Part shown: positions 35,822 through 48,669 of the stretch, one piece after another
Layout: every line of letters starts with the position of its first letter
Numbering within the stretch: position 1 is the first letter of the stretch
Program-made: the position numbers and the translations under genes
Notes under the pieces: generated by a model
What the model was told of the DNA's origin: nothing
The model's database searches: none
The model's input: the letters and a program-made list of their open reading frames with translations, nothing else
NCBI GenBank assembly: GCA_014706295.1
Contig: JACSVZ010000011.1
Coordinates: forward strand, 5,386,163 to 5,450,162
DNA length: 64,000 bases
From: Lycocorax pyrrhopterus obiensis
Taxonomy: Eukaryota > Chordata > Aves > Passeriformes > Paradisaeidae
Reading direction: 5' to 3'

Positions 35822-36054
35822 GTCTAGGCAGGACATTTCACAGGAGGAAGGAGGCTGCTGAGGTGTGCCAGAGACATCTAGAAGTGAGCTCTGTCTTGAT
35901 TCCATACCAGATTCTGCAGGACAGTATGTGGACAATCATCACACAAGCTATACAGTAAATAGAAAAGCTCCTTACTTGACTCCAGGGCAAAGAGGGGGAT
36001 GTGATTTGTAATGGGAACCCGTGTTCATTGTGTTTCCTTTCTCTGCTCCTACAG

Positions 36055-36133
36055 CTCACAGGATTGCCTCTTGCAGTATGAGCAGGGATATATGAAAAGA
36101 GATATTTTTCTGTGTTGCAGAAGAGGAACATAG
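36055..36133 (+). other. Candidate exon B of a small spliced transcript
   Basis: Preceded by one of the best acceptors in the window (TTTCCTTTCTCTGCTCCTACAG). In the phase required by exon A, the frame begins SQDCLLQYEQGYMKRD and ends CCRRGT with TAG at 36131-36133. The other two frames close within nine and fourteen codons. The peptide is cysteine-rich and basic at its end, without a recognised domain. A nearby poly(A) signal is not evident; the first clear AATAAA is around 37163. Phase agreement with exon A is a one-in-three coincidence at worst. Confidence 0.22.
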
Positions 36134-36139
36134 AGAATT

Positions 36140-37970
36140 TTCATGGGCCATACCTATTTTGCTATTTCTATAAAGCAAACACTCATTGTAAAAGACCTAA
36201 GTGTTACTGAGTTTACTTAGGTATCTACTTCATACAGGTCTGGGATTTTTTTTGTTCAGTGCCTAGTTCTCTTTCCTCTAGTTCTTAGCTGTGTGAAGAC
36301 AATTTCTTTCTATACAGTTATATTTTGTCTCAAAAATATTGTAGAACTCTCTCTTAAGGGATAGTATCATACCTTTCTTCACTTTGTTTGTACACTGTCC
36401 TCTAATAGATGTTATTATCTGTTGTAAATTTTTTACTGAAATAGTTAAATTTGTCAATTTTTTCTTTGAGAAAAGTGCAAGTCACAGCAGAACTTTGTCC
36501 CTAACATTTAACTACATCAGAAACCTATTTATATAAAAATGTTGAGTCGGTGCATTAGTTTCCAAATTCCAAAGATCAACCAAAACCAGTGAATATTTTT
36601 CCAACAACTTTTATAAACAGTCGCCAAGTTGAATTTGCTATTACGATTATTATAATTATACAGTTGATTAATCCTTGTCTGAAAAAAAACACTTGGAAGA
36701 TCAGCAGTTTTTCACATTTTAGCATGGGGTAGTGTTGTCCGAGAGAGACGGGCAGAGGAATTTCTATTAGCGGGTGTTACTCTGGAGCAGTAAGATGTCG
36801 CAGGGGAACAAGTAGAAAGAACACAAACCCTCCCAGCCCTGGCAGTGGCAATTCTCTTGGGAGCAGCAACAGTTCCAGGCCGCCCCTTCTCAGCCCATTG
36901 TGCCCCCAGCCCTTCATTTCTCCTGATATTCGCCAGCCCTGGCTCTTGGGCAGAGATGTGGCCACTAGATCACAACATTTGCTTGGCTGAAATGCCTGCC
37001 CTCTTTTTTCCACCCCAGCTTGTCTCTATACCAGTCCTTCACTGTTTCCGTCCTGCCACAATTTTGCCCTAGTCGCCACTTTTCCCCAAAAAACTCCTGC
37101 AAATGCTTAAAAACTGTGAATGTGTAATAGACTTCAGAATAAGTTCATAAACTGCCTATGAAAATAAAAACGCATGAGCTGAATCAGCAATTGTTATTTG
37201 CAACTATTTGATCCTCTGTAGTCGTGGCTATTTATAAATAGCCATCATTAAAGGAAATGAAAAAAACATTTGATGCTCTTTTTCCAAGTTCATGATCTAT
37301 ATATCCTGCTTGCTGAAAAAAAAACCCCAAAAATCCCAATCTATTGTAGTTTTAAAAGTATTTGTTGGGTTAGTAGTTGGACAAGTGCTGCAGAAATGAT
37401 GAATATTGTGATACACTATCAGTTGTTTTTATAGCCTCTGCTCAGGATATTTCCTAAAGGTTTAGAGTCCCAGTCTGGAGTCTGGAAATACTTAAAGAAT
37501 ATAAGAAGAGAACTAAAATACAAACCAAACCAGAACAACAAGAAAAAAGAGGCAAAATATGTTCTGCTATTTAGTGGTTAGTACTAGAAGGTCTGATTGG
37601 CACCTGGTCTGTTGAGTTCTTAGAAAAATCAGTGAAGGCATCTGTAGCAAAAATGTACAGAAAAAATTTTATCCTTTCACAAAATACAAACACTGCTATG
37701 AAATCATAGTCTGTCAAACAGCCAGTCTCCCTAAACTGTTTGGGAATGTCACCTGAGATAAGTTACTCAGCAAGATACAGTTTTAGAGAGATAATGATAT
37801 ATTTTTCTTATATCTTTGGGTTTAGACCTTTTTATAGTTTCTCCTCTGTAGTCTGATACCTGACTACACTAGGTCTCCCTAGGCCCTACCAGTAATCTCT
37901 TCACTGCTTCCTTCCTGCTACAGTTTTTGTCAATTCTGCCCATAAATCCCCATAATCTCATCTCCTCTTT
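36140..37970. other. Mostly AT-rich non-coding stretch
   Basis: Holds the MEF2-like palindrome at 37226-37243 and a moderately GC-rich patch at 36840-37000 with open frames on both strands. Nothing else is assignable. Confidence 0.45.
37226..37243. promoter_or_regulatory. Perfect 18-bp palindrome containing MEF2 consensus
   Basis: GGCTATTTATAAATAGCC is identical to its own reverse complement. CTATTTATAA within it fits the MEF2 consensus YTA(A/T)4TAR on both strands. The motif match is visible directly; occupancy by MEF2 is inference. Confidence 0.45.
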
Positions 37971-37973
37971 TAG

Positions 37974-38139
37974 ACTTGACTGTGTCTTCAGCTATCCTGA
38001 AACCATCTTTACTGAGCCTGTGTTCAGTGACCAACTGGGCCTCATTTCCTCTGAAAGCATTAATGGGACAGGACAGCTTCATTTCCATTTCACAGGAGCA
38101 TTAGGAAGTGGTGGTCACCCGGATAAGACTAACATGTAA
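37974..38139 (+). other. Candidate terminal exon, 54 codons (unconfirmed)
   Basis: Acceptor CTCATCTCCTCTTTTAG precedes 37974. After one base the frame reads LDCVFSYPETIFTEPVFSDQ, later GTGQLHFHFTG, and ends DKTNM with TAA at 38137-38139. The composition is balanced and protein-like. An AATAAA lies at 38439-38444, 300 bases after the stop. The frame is open upstream of the acceptor too, back to an ATG at 37927, so it does not depend on splicing. Not recognised. Confidence 0.17.
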
Positions 38140-38149
38140 CAAGATTTTG

Positions 38150-41100
38150 AAAATGTTGAAGAGAGTGGTCATTCTCTCTGAGGGGAAAGCAAGCTCATCT
38201 TTCTCTTGACATCAAGTATAGCATGGCAAAGAAGTGATGCAATTCCCTATATCCTTCTGCCTGTTTTGATGAGGTTGCATATGAGTCCATCACGGTTTGT
38301 TTTGCTAGTGATCAACCTCTTGTAAGAACTGTATAGACAGACTTATGTGTAGCAAAATTAAACACTTCAAAGATTTTCTTAATTAACTTCCTCCCTTCCC
38401 CCAAGAGACTCATCTTTCTTCATCTCCTCGATGAAGAGAATAAAAGAATAGGTTTTCTGGCCCCTGGCCTTTTCTCTGACCAACCTTAAGGCAAGAAACT
38501 CAGGTGCCATTTTACTGTCCAGTATTAACTGTTAGGGAAGTGCTGAGAAGGTGAATTAATTGAGTGTGGGCTGCAGCTGAGTTGAATAACATTACACACT
38601 GACACATACTGTTCATTAGATTTCTTGATGCAAAGGTGGTTTCTGCAATAATGGTACCCATGTTTTAATCTTATCTCTCAGGCTTGGGGAAGGAAGATAA
38701 AGCACTCTGCTCTGTAACTGAACTGCTTCAGAGGTGCTAGAGCCCTGAGAAATGTTCTTAATACCCTTTGCAATGGCTCTAGCACATCTTAAATTGTGTT
38801 ACGAGAAATTCAGCTTAAATTTCATCACTCCCAAGGCACCTGGTCATTTGCAAAACCAGGTTGGTGTACATCTATTACATAGATTAAAAAACAACAAAAA
38901 AAAATGACTAAGTAGGTTTGGGTGTATATAATTAACTACAAGGATATTGCTCATTTTCATTTCCCTTATAAACACTTCCTATATTTTCTTTGCTTTAAAT
39001 GCAGAACCCCTTAAAGGGGTGGAGAAAAAAAATCAGTTCTCACCCACTGTTCTGAAAAATGGATCCTGTTCTCTTCCTGTGGCACTGGCTAATGCCTGTC
39101 TCAGTTGCTCAGCATGATGTTGTAATGGAAGAACTGTTTAGACTGAAGCTCCATCTGCTTATCAGCGAGAGGCTGCAAGCCTGATGCCACACTCCAGAGC
39201 GTCTGTTGGTGTGGAGAGAAGGCTCTGCAATGGTGTGTGGGAGGACCAAGAGCCATGGTAATGAAAGTAATGCTGAGTGAAGGGGCTGCAGCAAGGTAGA
39301 GCCCTCTCTGTGATGTTCTGGTTGGCAGACTGGAGTAGCAGCCCCTCTGAGTAGGTGCAGAGTGAAGCAGCAGCTGCTTCTCGCTGTAGTGGGCACCAAT
39401 CTGACTAAGTTTGGGTGGAGGTGTGGTAAGAGGGTGTTACATGGGATGAGATATGATCTGGTTTTGCTGGAAGATAAAGAGTGAGAGTTTGGCGAGACAC
39501 ATATGCATATATGGAATACAGCAATTCAAGATCTATGACTTTACAGAAATTCAAGTAAAGCAGTTTAGTAAGATGAGACCATGTTAAGGGACCGGAGCTG
39601 ACTGATATGGGACTTTGAGAGAGAGTAACCTGTCAGAGACAGTGAAGGTACAGCAAGGTTACGTGGGAAAATAAGGGATATCTTGGAAAGTGCAAGGTGT
39701 GAAGGAGGGAGACCGAGTGTGCCAGTCAGCTGTGCCGAGTCTGGACGAACAAAGACAGCTTTGGAGCAAAGGCAGTAGATGAGGAACAGTGGGCAGGGGA
39801 AAAGCTGTCCTATACTCAGCATCCCTGGCATGTGGGGTTGACCACATACCCTCTGGGTGCAAACAATGAGTACAGTGGTTTTATAGCTGCTGAGGAATGG
39901 GATAGGAGCAGTACAAACATGTGGCAAAGGGTTTATTTGGGCCCTTCCACATTTTTGAAAGTGGAAGGCTTTGCACAATGCCTAAGTAGATGTGGTTCTG
40001 TGATGTGTCTTCAGTGTCCCAGGGAGGAAAGGAAGACTGAGTTTCAGCTGTAAAAGATACTTTTAGAGAACCTCACAACTAGGAGATCAAATTTGTCCTT
40101 CCAAAGGACCCAATATTGCAAGCAACCAGCACCTTGTAACAATATTACTTCTGTGGATGTTCTTAAGATGCAAGTCTTCCTACTGTAATTCTTGTGTAAC
40201 CAATCTAACTCAGACTGGGAGATTTTTTCCTGATTTTAGGCCAACTGATTTTCTATACTTGAGGTGAGAGAAAAAACATTTTAACATGTTTGTTTACAAG
40301 CAGTGGAGTATTATTTAAATTCTACAAAGTTAAGATATCACTATCTGTGCAGAATTTCCTGCTGCTACCCTATTCATCCTTATTTCACAGTAGTGCATTT
40401 GGTAACAAAGATAAAACTCGCACAGACTTCATACTCCTTGTCTTGTCTCCACCAATCTCGTGGCATTGTCATAGGCACTGCTATCCTGTGTGTCACTCCA
40501 CCTCCTTCTGTGCTTTCCCACTCTGCAGATAACAACTGGTCTCCACTGGGATTGATTTACACATTAAACATTAATTATTTTCCTGTCCTCAGTTATGCAA
40601 CATCGCTGTGCCTGGCCAGCAGCAAGATGTGAAAACTTCAGTGCTTGGGCCTGGCGTATTTCTGCTGCTCGTGTCAGCCCTCCCGGGTAGTGGCAGGAAA
40701 CAGTATCTCCCAAACCTGTCAGATCTATCACTCTTCCCGTTCAAATGTTGACAGGCCTCGGTAAAGCTCACTTTAAACAGATCTGTTCTCTGTCACTGCC
40801 ATGACAGTAATACATGAATCCACAATCACAATGATTTTAGAAACAGACAGACAACATGAACTATAAAAGCCTGATCCTGTTAGAGCTTTCTTGGATGAGT
40901 ATTTTAAAGGGAATATTTTTGTGCTAACATTTTTGAGAGTATTGCATGTCTCTGATCCTGAATCTCTTGTTTTGGATGTCTTGATTCCTTATCTTTAGCC
41001 TTCAAATATTCTTCATTTTTCTTGTGGCTACCTCAGTCTATTTGCTAGAGTTTCAAAGCCTTTTGTTGAAGATGTTGCCGTGTTGTATCTAGGTATCCAA

Positions 41101-41150
41101 TAATGTGATCAATCGCTACCCCCCCTCTGCTGAGCTGAATGCCAAAGTCA
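38150..41150. other. Non-coding stretch, nothing assignable
   Basis: Minus-strand frames of 96 and 137 codons (39109-39399, 39565-39978) lack splice support or familiar motifs. The sequence is moderately GC-rich at 39100-39400. I see no repeat family. Confidence 0.5.
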
Positions 41151-41370
41151 CAACAGATGTTGTTTGAAAGAAGGAGGCTTTTATTATCTCACTGGACATT
41201 AAAGATAGAACCATATTTACTGTAAGAAGAATCTGATGGCAGAAGAAGCCCTCGAATGTTAATAACATCTCATAATAAAACTAGGCTGGAGATTAGTGAT
41301 GCCAACAATATCTGTGAGCGTGGATGGCCGATTGTATGTGGAATTTCTGATTTGACTGTGTAGAAATGCA
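41150..41370. other. Conserved-element-like block
   Basis: Repeat-free sequence with retained CpGs (CTCGAA, GAGCGT, GGCCGATTG) and an HNF1-like near-palindrome ATGTTAATAACAT. Enhancer-like by texture only. Confidence 0.2.
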
Positions 41371-44300
41371 CTTGAAGCACTAGCTAAGTGAAAAAATGTG
41401 GGTTTTTTTGTTCTCTGGTCCATTGTTCACTGCTCTTAATAAGCATAGCTAATCTTCTGTGCTGGTTTTTTGATCCAGGCTCCTGAATATAAATATTGTC
41501 AGCATATGCTGCAAAATGACATTTCTGACTCTTGAATGACAAAGGAGATAAGTTTCTGTTTGGGTCAGGAAGAACTGTTTTGCCATCCATAATCTCATGG
41601 GCTGAGTGTTTACCCAACTGGGCCTTAGCGATCTGCCATAGTAGGTTAGTAAATACTAATATTTATCTTTAACAGAGCTGATGCTAAAGCTTCACGAGTA
41701 GGAACTGTCTCATTATGACAATGTTTTCTGAATTTTCATGGTTCTGCATGAACTGTTCCTGATGTTGCTGAGGATTTTTTACCTTGAACTGGATGTGTTC
41801 AATATGGGCACCCTAATGGCCAGATTTAATCTTCTCACTTTTCTGAAAAAGTTTCTTTGGGTTTGAACACTGAGAGCACAATGTTTCAAGTACAGGGATT
41901 ATTTCTCTCTGAGAATAATATGTTCAGAGGGCTATTGGTTAAAAAAAGTTGTGGATTTGTCTAAAAGTTCAAAGGATCCTTCGAATTTCTGTTCATTGCA
42001 TTCTGAAGCTTTTAGAGGGTTTTTTTTTTCCTGTGGCTGTCTAGGCACCAAGTTTGGAGTTCACCCTGGCCACAGCAAGAGGCAGGCTAATGTCCATATT
42101 AAAATATTTAACATTATGGAGTCATTGGTAATAGCATTACCATTATTACCAAAATGTTAGTTGATTCCACGTATCTATTGCATCTCAGGCTCCGTGCAGA
42201 GGTTGGCACATTTCTCTCTTCATGTACAATGCTAACTTTTCACAAACACGATTAAAAGAGTTATAGAGTGGCATTTCTTTGCTATTTTCTCCAAATTACC
42301 TTAAAATTTTAAGTATGTGGAATATAATTACCAAGAGAGTATCAGTAACATTTAAGTTTCTAGTGGGTAAGCAAACCTGGCTCTTCCATAATGTTCAGGT
42401 GCGTAGCTCCTATGAGATGAAGGCATAAGTAAATTGTCAGTTCCTTTGATACCATAATGTTTCCCTAATGGAACCATGGAACAACATTAGACAGGTTTCC
42501 CAACACCTCCCAGAAGGCTGGATAAAATGCAGTTTCTCATGCTAGTCTTCTCTGGGTTTTAATATGAGCTCTTTTTCCTGCAGTACCAGTAGCCTACATG
42601 CAGTGTTTTCACCCCTTTACAGACTGATAATGAGTGAATGTTCATGTGCTCTGTTGCACAACACTAAGCTCTTATTTCACTGTCTGCAGTTATGTTCAGT
42701 AAGTACAATATGAACATCATCTCAATTAACAGAGTACCTTCAGGGCTTTTCTTAGCCAACTATTCTAGCACGCTTGTCCATACTGTCATCAGCACCTAAT
42801 CAACTAATGATGGCTGAAAATGAGGAAGGCCAATCCCAATAAATCCAAAGGATAGTAATTTTTCTCTTTTAATGCCCTTCTCCCTCCTTCTTCCTTCTTC
42901 CTACGGCACATTGCAGTAAATTAATGTCATAGTGGTTATTACAGTAGCTCTGCTATGGCAAGTATTCAAGCAACGATCCTCGAATATTTTACCTCAGCAT
43001 TTATTTGTCCATAAAATAAAATAGGATTTATTGCAGTACTCTCTGGTTTGAGGACTGCATGGACAGCAGCTGTGACAACTCCTTATCTCCACTGCAGGTA
43101 AAGATACAGGGGATGTTTCCCTGAAGCTAAAGAGAAACAAGGAATGTGGAAGTCAGTCAGCTACATGACCACAGTGTTACACAAATTGGTAAAATAAATA
43201 AATATAAGCATAAAAAAATCCTCCTTTGTACCTAATAAGAACTCTAAGAAAAATCATTCAGTAATTTTGTCCTTTAAAGGTCTCAGTAAATTAAAGGGGT
43301 ATTCATTGCTTTGAAGATTGCTGTGTCCAAATCAGATATAGGATTTTGAGACTGAAAGATGGAAAGATAAATGTGAGGAATTATTGTTGCAAGCCCAATT
43401 CAGACAGAGCATAAGAGAAGGAATTACAAACAGAAAAAAAAAAGATCTTGGTCAATACAATTTTACAGAGGTTTATTGTTACTGTTATTCACTTAAAAAA
43501 TAGATGGTTTTGACTACCTAAAAGGCTCCACCTTAAAGATAAAAAGCTCCCAGATTATAAAACATAGGTTCTGAAGCCAACCCTGTGGAGATGCGACTGC
43601 TGGCTTAGAGATATTCATATTTTCAGCTGCATGTAAATTTCTGTGTGTCATTAACATCTCTGAGCTCTGTAATTAGGTCTCTCCTGATCTGGTTATAGTT
43701 TCTGTACATTATGAGTATGTAAGCCTCTCCAGGGAAGCACAAGGCCAGCCTTACAGGGTTTCCCCTTTCTGTTCCACAATTTTGCTCTTATCTTTAGCAA
43801 GTACATCCTAGCAACTGCTTGCTTCGAGGTTACAGAGAGATCCCAGGGAAAGGCTATAAAGCATTATCAGTCTTTGCCAGCACAAGTCTCTACCACTACA
43901 CCAAGGCTAGAGCACCTCCTTCCTTCATAGACTGTCTTCTTTTCCCTACCTGGCACTCCTCGTTTTAAATATATTCTCTTAGATTTTTTTTTATTTCCCA
44001 AATTGCTCTCCAATTTCCAATTATAGTTATGATCTTATTTTTGCATCTTTTTTTTTTGGTAAGAGAAACAGATATTCCTACAATGTGAAATGTGTATCTA
44101 AAACCCTAGCTGTGTTTGAAAGAATGTTCCTTCTGAATAAATAATATTTCAGGAAATGAAATATAACGTATAAACCAAACTGTTTGTCTTTCTGTTCTGC
44201 TTCTCACTGGGAAGCACCAGAGAGTTCAAGTACAAAGAGAAAAGTGGTTTGTTAAAGGGTGCTTGCATTTGTATTAGTTTGTTCTGAAAGCCTTGTCTTG

Positions 44301-44870
44301 TAGCATTATATCCAGGAAATGCTGTCCTCAATATGAGGAAGTGCTCATTCCATGGCCTGACTCTTTTTTGGTTTTTCTTGAATGGGGTTTCTGCTTATGT
44401 ATAACAAAATATTGGATAATGAAGATAGAAAACCGATAAAGACTAAAAAAATATATACAGAATCCCTTAGAATGAATTCTGTGTGTAATTACTTGCATTT
44501 TTGCTAACTACTGTATAAACAACACTTTTAACAAGGCAAATTGGAAACGTGAAGACAAATCAGCTTAGGGATATTGCTTCAATTTATTACACAATGATAA
44601 CTGAAAACTTTCTTTCTGCTGCGTTGCAGTCAATTTCTACTGAGCTCACACTCTCAATGTGTGATTAATCATATGAGCACTGGGGTTGCCAATAAATACC
44701 AAAACCTTAAAACTATAACAACTTGCTCATTTTGTGCGGTCATTCCAAATAGCTAAACAACCAGAAATTGTCAATGTACACCAAGATCAATGCTCCAGGG
44801 TCTCTACATAAGATTGATTTCCCTCTCTGAGGATTTCATCTCTCTCATCAACAAAAACATTTTGTCCTCC
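41370..44870. other. AT-rich non-coding stretch
   Basis: No gene or repeat family recognised. T9 and A10 tracts occur at about 42020 and 43434. Confidence 0.5.
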
Positions 44871-46590
44871 CTAAATAATCCAATCGAATGCCATCCTCCT
44901 GTGGAACAGTGAGAGGTTTAAATTGTCTGGATTAATCTCTGCTTTGAGGTGGCCTGGAAAGTCTCTGTAACTTTGTCAAATATAGCCTGGAGGGAGAACT
45001 GCTCTGGTTTGATATGTGCTAAAAATAAACAAATAATGAGAGTGTCTAAAAATTATGTTGTGCTTTAAAAATAATATGTGTGTGAGAAAATATTCTTTAA
45101 TGCTCCTGCTTCTAATACAGAACATAATAATTGTTGGTGTATTCCCTCTTGCTAAGGCCTACCAGCTCCTGTCTACTGGAGATGGGGAAGGAGATTGGGG
45201 GCCACGGGAACGGATTCAGGGGACAGAGGCCCACAGAGATCTTCCCCAGAAGATGAGTGCAGCAGATCACAGATGGGACTAAAGGAATTGTCACCACCCA
45301 CAGCCTTCTCCCTGCTCTGGAGAGGTGAGGTTTAGTAAAAATGTGCTGGTTCAGATTCTGATTCTTTATGTCTCCTTCAGAAGATAATTTTGTACATTTG
45401 CGGTTGAAAAAGACCAAGCAGAAGTTTTGTTTCAAAGGAACCTTTGCAACCAATAGGACAGGCTGCAGGCAGGCAGTGTGGAAAAGACCCCTAAAGAACA
45501 GATGTCTGCTTTCCATAGTTTTCTTGTCCATTATGCAAACAGCCTTTCCATGATCTGCATAACACTGAAAGTTAGATGAATGGAGATTTCGTGATCTTTA
45601 TCCAGCATGTTCTGGAAGGAAGATAGAGCACAGACCCAGGTTCTTAATTAATTCTGTATTTGCTGTAATTAGGGTGCAGCAAGACAATCAAGTTGTATCC
45701 CCAACAAGTACTTATGATATTGCACTGTTTCTTTATTTATGCTTTTGGTGCTTTTGGAAGTGTTGGCCAGCAGCTCTCATGACTGGCACCCCCATCCCCA
45801 CAGCAGAACTTTGCCTCGGCAGGTGACAGTGCATGTGGATTGCATTTGGAGGCTGCTGACTGCACACGAGCCCAGCTGGGAAACAGTCATTCTTGGAAAT
45901 TTTGTGTTGGGATTTCCAGAACTGGGGCAGGTTTGTGTCATCCTTTGTAGACTTTCAGGGCTGTGGTGAACAACTGGTATTTAAATGTTGGATTGAAGGC
46001 ACCAAAATGATGGCCGCACAGGCCTTGTTTCTATCTTGGACTGGTACTAGCTCAGAAATGTTAAAAGAAATGTGCTGAATGGGTCTCTCAAAGTGGAATT
46101 ATTTTTAGTTAGGTTATGGGTTAGGTTATCTTAGTCTCAAACACCAAAATGGTAAACTGGTTTTGAAGGAATTGAGTATTGATTTAGAAATAGGCCAAGA
46201 AGAGATTGCTCTGGAAATTCTAAATACCCTCATAGTATCTATGGTTTGAGCTTTGCCATGCTCCAAATGTAAACTTCTTTTTTACTCTTCTGTTACAAAA
46301 AAAAATCTCCTTTGTAGAGCTGTAAAACAAATCTTACAAATGTCATGGTACACACCAGTGTACATTCAATTTGAAGACAAAAATATTTTCAGTAAGGTGA
46401 AGCATAAATTTCTCCTTTGTAAACATTGGAAAGTTAGAAAATGCTATGAAGGTAATGACTGAAGGAAGAAAATATCACTTCATTCCATTGAAACCTAAAA
46501 ATAAATTCGAAGGGATATGCCCACTACTCTCAGAAGTACATATGGATTTCTTGCTGACATTAGTCTCCAAATTGAATGTCAGACTCACCA
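44870..46590. other. Non-coding stretch with a conserved-looking start
   Basis: About 44870-45010 is repeat-free, motif-dense sequence (GGATTAATCTC, AACTTTGTCAAAT) that could be regulatory. The rest holds overlapping chance frames, including a 139-codon minus-strand frame at 45112-45531 with no support. Confidence 0.35.
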
Positions 46591-46600
46591 AGAGTGAGGA

Positions 46601-46627
46601 GGGAGGGAGGGGTGTGCATGGGAGGGG
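46601..46627 (+). other. G-quadruplex motif
   Basis: Five runs of three or more G separated by loops of 1, 1, 7 and 1 bases: GGG A GGG A GGGG, TGTGCAT, GGG A GGGG. It satisfies the G3+N1-7 rule on the + strand. Confidence 0.75.
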
Positions 46628-46639
46628 AGGCCAGGAGAC

Positions 46640-48590
46640 TAAATTTAGTATTAGAAGGGCAAGATGAGACATCATAATTATCATTAGGAAAACCTCTAAA
46701 CCATATTTGTACATTATCTTGGGGCAAATACAAGTGTCACATGTTAACAAAAGGCAAAAATACCACACCATGCTGTTGTGCCCCGAGGGCCCTCTGTGCT
46801 TAACAAGAAGATGTTGTAGAGTGCGCATGCACACCAGAAATTTATGATTTCCTTGAAAGGCAGAGATAAGTATTTTCAAGTCTCTCACACACAAAAGAAT
46901 AAAATGAAGTAGTAGTGATGCCTGTTGGTAGATGACAGTGTCTGAAAGTCCACTTATGGTTTTTTCCAAGTAGATGTATAACAATAGGTAAATATGTAAT
47001 GCACAGAGATTCCATGCTTTATAAACAAAGGAATAAGTAAATATCCTATATCTATTTTGGTATTATTTTTAAATAAAGTCAGAGGGAAAGGAAGACATTT
47101 GACAGGCACACAGATAAATGTATTCACCTGAAGTACACTGGAAAAATTAAAAAAACCTCCTAAGTTTGCATCAGAATGGGTAGAAAATGGCTAGAAACAT
47201 CTGCCAAATGGGCAGGGGGTGCTGGTATCAAAACCGCAGCTGTCGTATCTCAGAGCTTCTAGCAGAAAAACAGTACAAGCTAATAAGTAAATTCTTTTTA
47301 CTTTAGAGGAAGAGAGCGTCTGACATGCCTCAGACAATGGCTAAACATGAGCCTAAAGGTGGGTGCTGGTTTCCTCATTTTACAGGACACAGACCAGAAA
47401 GGTGTTCCCTCTGTGTCAGGATCCTGCCCGCCAAGCAAACCCCCCCACTGGCTGTGCCCTGCCCACAGGGAGTGAACAGAAGGGTCCACACTACCAGCTT
47501 GCAGCAATGTGTGAAGGGAAGTCATACCTGTGTGAGGCAGAAATAGTCCAAGCAGTAACTTGATAGGTCACTAAATTTCAAAGAAGCCATTCAATAAAAT
47601 CTGCGATGTAACAAAGCTTAAACGAACATATGGCTAAATTTATATACCAATCTACATACAAATATTCACATATAAATGTCCATGTAAGTAATTTTATGCA
47701 CTTATTAGAAATTAAATAAGAACTAATTGCATAAGAATTTTGGGAAATATCTGAATTTTTTTTTGTTATAATTTATAAAATGAAAAAAGTAATAGAAGAG
47801 ATGTCTCTGTAGTACTTGGAAATTGACAAGAAAAACTGAAAAATCATACTGACAGCCCTGAAAAACCTAGAAACACTTATATAATATAAACCACAATTTG
47901 AGACTACAAATTCTCAAAGAACCCATGCAAGAGATGGGTTTTTGCATGCACACCACATATGTGAGTGGTTAGAGGGTCAGGATCTAAGAACCAAGTGTTT
48001 GGCTTTATTTTTTAGTAAATCATGTAAAAAAATATTTGAGGAAATAAATTTGCAGAATACGAGTTCAGGAATGCTAATTACTAAGAGTTCCTTTATGTGC
48101 TCCAATGTGTTAAAAGATGAATATTCAGTGGTTTAATAAGTTTATGATCAGTCATGTCCAAAGACAAACAACTGTTGTGGAAAGGAAGAAAGAGAACATC
48201 AGTACTAAGCCTTTTATTTTGACTCCTTTAGGAGCTAAACCTGTCCTTGGAGTCATCCACAGAGCCCAAAACAAGGTGCATGCTGAGGGAGGCAGGGCTC
48301 AGCACCCTGTGGTTGTGGCTGTAGCAGACAGGTTAGGGCTGCAGCACTCTCAGTGGGCAGCTGGGACAGCTGAAAGGGCAGAGCAGTGTTTGCATGTGCC
48401 CCCTCACAGGAGCTGCCTGAGCTCAGAACCACTTGCAAGCCACCAGACCTCATGAAATGCGGCCAAGCTCTGACCACTGCCCCCTCAGAGGCTTTTAGCA
48501 CCTGCTGCAGGGTGGGCAAGTGTGGCTTAATGACCCAGGCTATGCCCTTACACGGGAAGTAGTTCCATGTCTCACAACAGGTTGCCCTTT
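46640..48590. other. Non-coding stretch, nothing assignable
   Basis: The longest open frame of the window (46475-46984, minus) ends the list of candidates here but shows no domain or splice evidence. A GC-rich patch at 48250-48520 has open frames on both strands from composition. Confidence 0.5.
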
Positions 48591-48592
48591 GG

Positions 48593-48660
48593 CCTTTCTT
48601 CCTCCAAGGGCAGACTTTTCCTTTGCCCTTTCTTCCTCTAAGGGCAGACTTTTCCTTTGG
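48593..48660 (+). repeat. 34-bp tandem duplication, two copies
   Basis: CCTTTCTTCCTCCAAGGGCA... at 48593 is repeated at 48627 with the same length (34 bases). Only two differences are visible (CCAAGG versus CTAAGG, and the final base). A near-identical pair indicates a recent duplication or an active short minisatellite. Confidence 0.9.
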
Positions 48661-48669
48661 CTCTGTCTC

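Noticed and set aside
39565..39978. 137-codon frame on the minus strand
   Set aside because: No splice sites or homology cues; a second minus-strand frame overlaps it.
45112..45531. 139-codon frame on the minus strand
   Set aside because: Opposed by shorter frames on the + strand over the same bases and without any recognised motif.
46475..46984. Longest open frame in the window, 169 codons on the minus strand
   Set aside because: No domain, no splice context, poor start context, odd composition and overlap with a G-quadruplex motif. A frame this long is near the chance expectation for 64 kb of AT-rich DNA read in six frames.
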